From Sphingobacterium deserti (lineage in GTDB: Bacteria > Bacteroidota > Bacteroidia > Sphingobacteriales > Sphingobacteriaceae): a stretch of DNA of 64,000 bases. This document shows positions 63,048-64,000 of this stretch, in pieces (the first letter of the stretch is position 1; each line of letters opens with the position of its first letter). The notes below the pieces were generated by a model, which made no database searches, was not told the DNA's origin, and saw only the letters and a list, made by a program, of their open reading frames with translations. Position numbers and translations under genes: made by a program. The stretch is from assembly GCF_000757725.1 (NCBI RefSeq), contig NZ_JJMU01000024.1:62001-126000 (forward strand), written 5' to 3'.

Positions 63048-63800
63048 TTAATTAAGATCTACTCTCTTCTCTATCCAAAAATTGTTGTAGCCCATTCCTA
63101 TCTGGATCTCCAAAAGCCGTTGTTGCAGCATTTCCAATACGGCTAAGAAATTATACACAAATTGCACCTTATTTTCCGAATGGCTACGCATTTGCTGAAA
63201 GTCAAGTTTATTGTTTATTTCAATAAGTTCGGCTATTGCTTTCTTCTGTTGCTCTATCGTGTATGGATATTTCACGACCGTATGCGTCACCTCTTGAATA
63301 CGATGCCTATAGCTAAACATCAATTTTTCGTATACCATCATCAGCTTATACAGATCGAATGAATCCAGTTGTTCATCGGTATTGTCCTTTTTACGAGCTA
63401 TCTTGTTATCAGCTGAAATGTTTCCCCGGCTATGAACTTTGCCCCGTTGTTCTTCCAATATGCGTAAATCAGCACAAATTTCCTTAAACTGCTTGTAGAG
63501 AATAAGTTTTTGGGTAAGTTCTTTTTTCAGGTCAATTTCATTTTCCGCCTCATCAAGATCTGGTCTAGGTAGAAGCATTTTTGCCTTGATTCGCATCAGC
63601 GTGGAAGCCACAAAAATAAACTCACTCGCCAATTCAATATTTAGGGACTGCATTTTCTGTATGTAGTCCAAAAAATCGTCCGTAATCTTGGATATAGGAA
63701 TATCATGAATATTCAGTTCATCTCGTTCTATAAAAAATAGAAGAAGATCAAACGGACCTTCAAATTGCTCTAATTTTATTTCGTAAGCTTCTGTCTGCAT
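63048..63800 (-). CDS. scpA: Segregation and condensation protein A (SMC kleisin)
   Basis: About 250 residues. The kleisin N-terminus YEIKLEQFEGPFDLLLFFIERDELNIHDIPISKIT is classical, with FIFVASTLMRIKAKMLLPRP after it; the C-terminal winged-helix region (VQFVYNFLAVLEMLQQRLLEI) is intact. ScpA bridges SMC heads with ScpB in the condensin that organises newly replicated origins. ATG 63800 is preferred; another ATG at 63821 is possible but a -7 box lies between them. Confidence 0.92.
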   Translation of the reverse strand: MQTEAYEIKLEQFEGPFDLLLFFIERDELNIHDIPISKITDDFLDYIQKMQSLNIELASEFIFVASTLMRIKAKMLLPRPDLDEAENEIDLKKELTQKLILYKQFKEICADLRILEEQRGKVHSRGNISADNKIARKKDNTDEQLDSFDLYKLMMVYEKLMFSYRHRIQEVTHTVVKYPYTIEQQKKAIAELIEINNKLDFQQMRSHSENKVQFVYNFLAVLEMLQQRLLEIQIGMGYNNFWIEKRVDLN

Positions 63801-63808
63801 ATTTTGCT

Positions 63809-63816
63809 CAAAAATA
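63809..63816 (-). promoter_or_regulatory. -7 promoter element before scpA
   Basis: TATTTTTG on the minus strand matches TAnnTTTG and ends 9 bases before ATG 63800, implying a leader of only two or three bases if used. Confidence 0.35.
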
Positions 63817-63949
63817 AGCATTTGATAGCGAAGTTCGGACTATATTTTCGCGTAAACATGCGCCGTGATAAACTTTTATTTGGATTTATTGTTCTGTAGT
63901 TTAGCTAATAAGTTGTTAATTTGTAACTTATTTATAGACAAGAGAAGAT

Positions 63950-64000
63950 ATGCAAGTAGAGGCAGGTCCACTATTACAACAAATAAACTATCCATCCGAC
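63950..64000 (+). CDS. dxs: Start of probable 1-deoxy-D-xylulose-5-phosphate synthase, cut by window end
   Basis: ATG 63950 opens a frame running off the window after 17 codons: MQVEAGPLLQQINYPSD. The pattern LLxxINxPxD is the usual N-terminus of Dxs, the thiamine-diphosphate enzyme that starts the non-mevalonate isoprenoid pathway. Divergent from scpA. Only the first 17 residues can be judged. Confidence 0.6.
   Translation, partial: MQVEAGPLLQQINYPSD

Noticed and set aside
1-64000. tRNA, rRNA, tmRNA or riboswitch genes
   Set aside because: Gaps larger than 100 bases were read for cloverleaf ends and conserved motifs; none was convincing. A covariance-model search would be needed to exclude them fully.

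Overview
The window looks like chromosomal DNA of a Bacteroidota member, most likely in or near the Sphingobacteriaceae. Supporting signs are an Oar-like TonB-dependent receptor, DUF6952, DUF3078 and DUF6263 family proteins, a 29-residue AURKAIP1/COX24-type basic protein before a TTG-started ribonuclease G, a futalosine hydrolase, tricorn-like S41 proteases, few Shine-Dalgarno sequences, and repeated matches to the Bacteroidota -7 promoter element TAnnTTTG. No rRNA, tRNA, CRISPR array, prophage or insertion sequence was recognised.

Layout. 1-1.7 kb: end of a peroxiredoxin gene, a thioredoxin, a DUF6952 protein and a small membrane protein. 1.8-8.3 kb: TonB-dependent receptor and a tricorn-like S41 protease. 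8.6-12.4 kb: HU protein, TPR protein, COX24-like peptide, RNase G. 12.5-15.3 kb: TetR regulator, then a C10 (streptopain-type) protease lipoprotein paired with a BACON-like lipoprotein. 15.3-19.6 kb: miaA, a Gfo/Idh oxidoreductase, an unusual orphan protein, def, a TRIC-type channel. 19.7-24.1 kb: PIG-L deacetylase and a sodium:solute symporter. 24.1-28.6 kb: cell-wall block (amidase, DUF3078, two glucosaminidase/LysM paralogues). 28.6-35.6 kb: O-methyltransferase, folE, queD, mqnB, pdhB, gcvH, anmK and others. 35.7-44.1 kb: cdsA, DUF2007, CPBP protease, a second S41 protease, a zinc-ribbon/Nif3/membrane protein operon, an RsmI-like methyltransferase. 44.3-50.5 kb: apaG, an ABC-F gene with a possible leader peptide, mnmG, a large Ig-like lipoprotein. 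50.5-55.5 kb: gamma-carbonic-anhydrase-like gene and nadB, divergent from nadA, then thiL. 55.6-62.5 kb: leucine/ketone-body catabolism genes (acetoacetyl-CoA ligase, carboxyltransferase, acyl-CoA dehydrogenase, HMG-CoA lyase, enoyl-CoA hydratase). 63-64 kb: scpA and the first 17 codons of a probable dxs.

The most notable signals are non-coding. (1) Two parS-like palindromes lie 55 bp apart just before mnmG. About 6 kb further on, the AT-rich nadB-nadA gap holds a cluster of DnaA-box-like 9-mers including one perfect match. A hand tally of G versus C at third codon positions changes sign at about the same place. Together these suggest that the window spans the chromosomal replication origin and its segregation centromere, with scpA (condensin kleisin) nearby. 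(2) Three intergenic arrays (about 54.2, 57.6 and 62.5 kb) share a degenerate 7-bp periodicity; the two that bracket the leucine-catabolism genes carry the same heptamer in opposite orientation. (3) A 20-codon open reading frame stops on the start codon of the ABC-F gene, as a regulatory leader peptide would.
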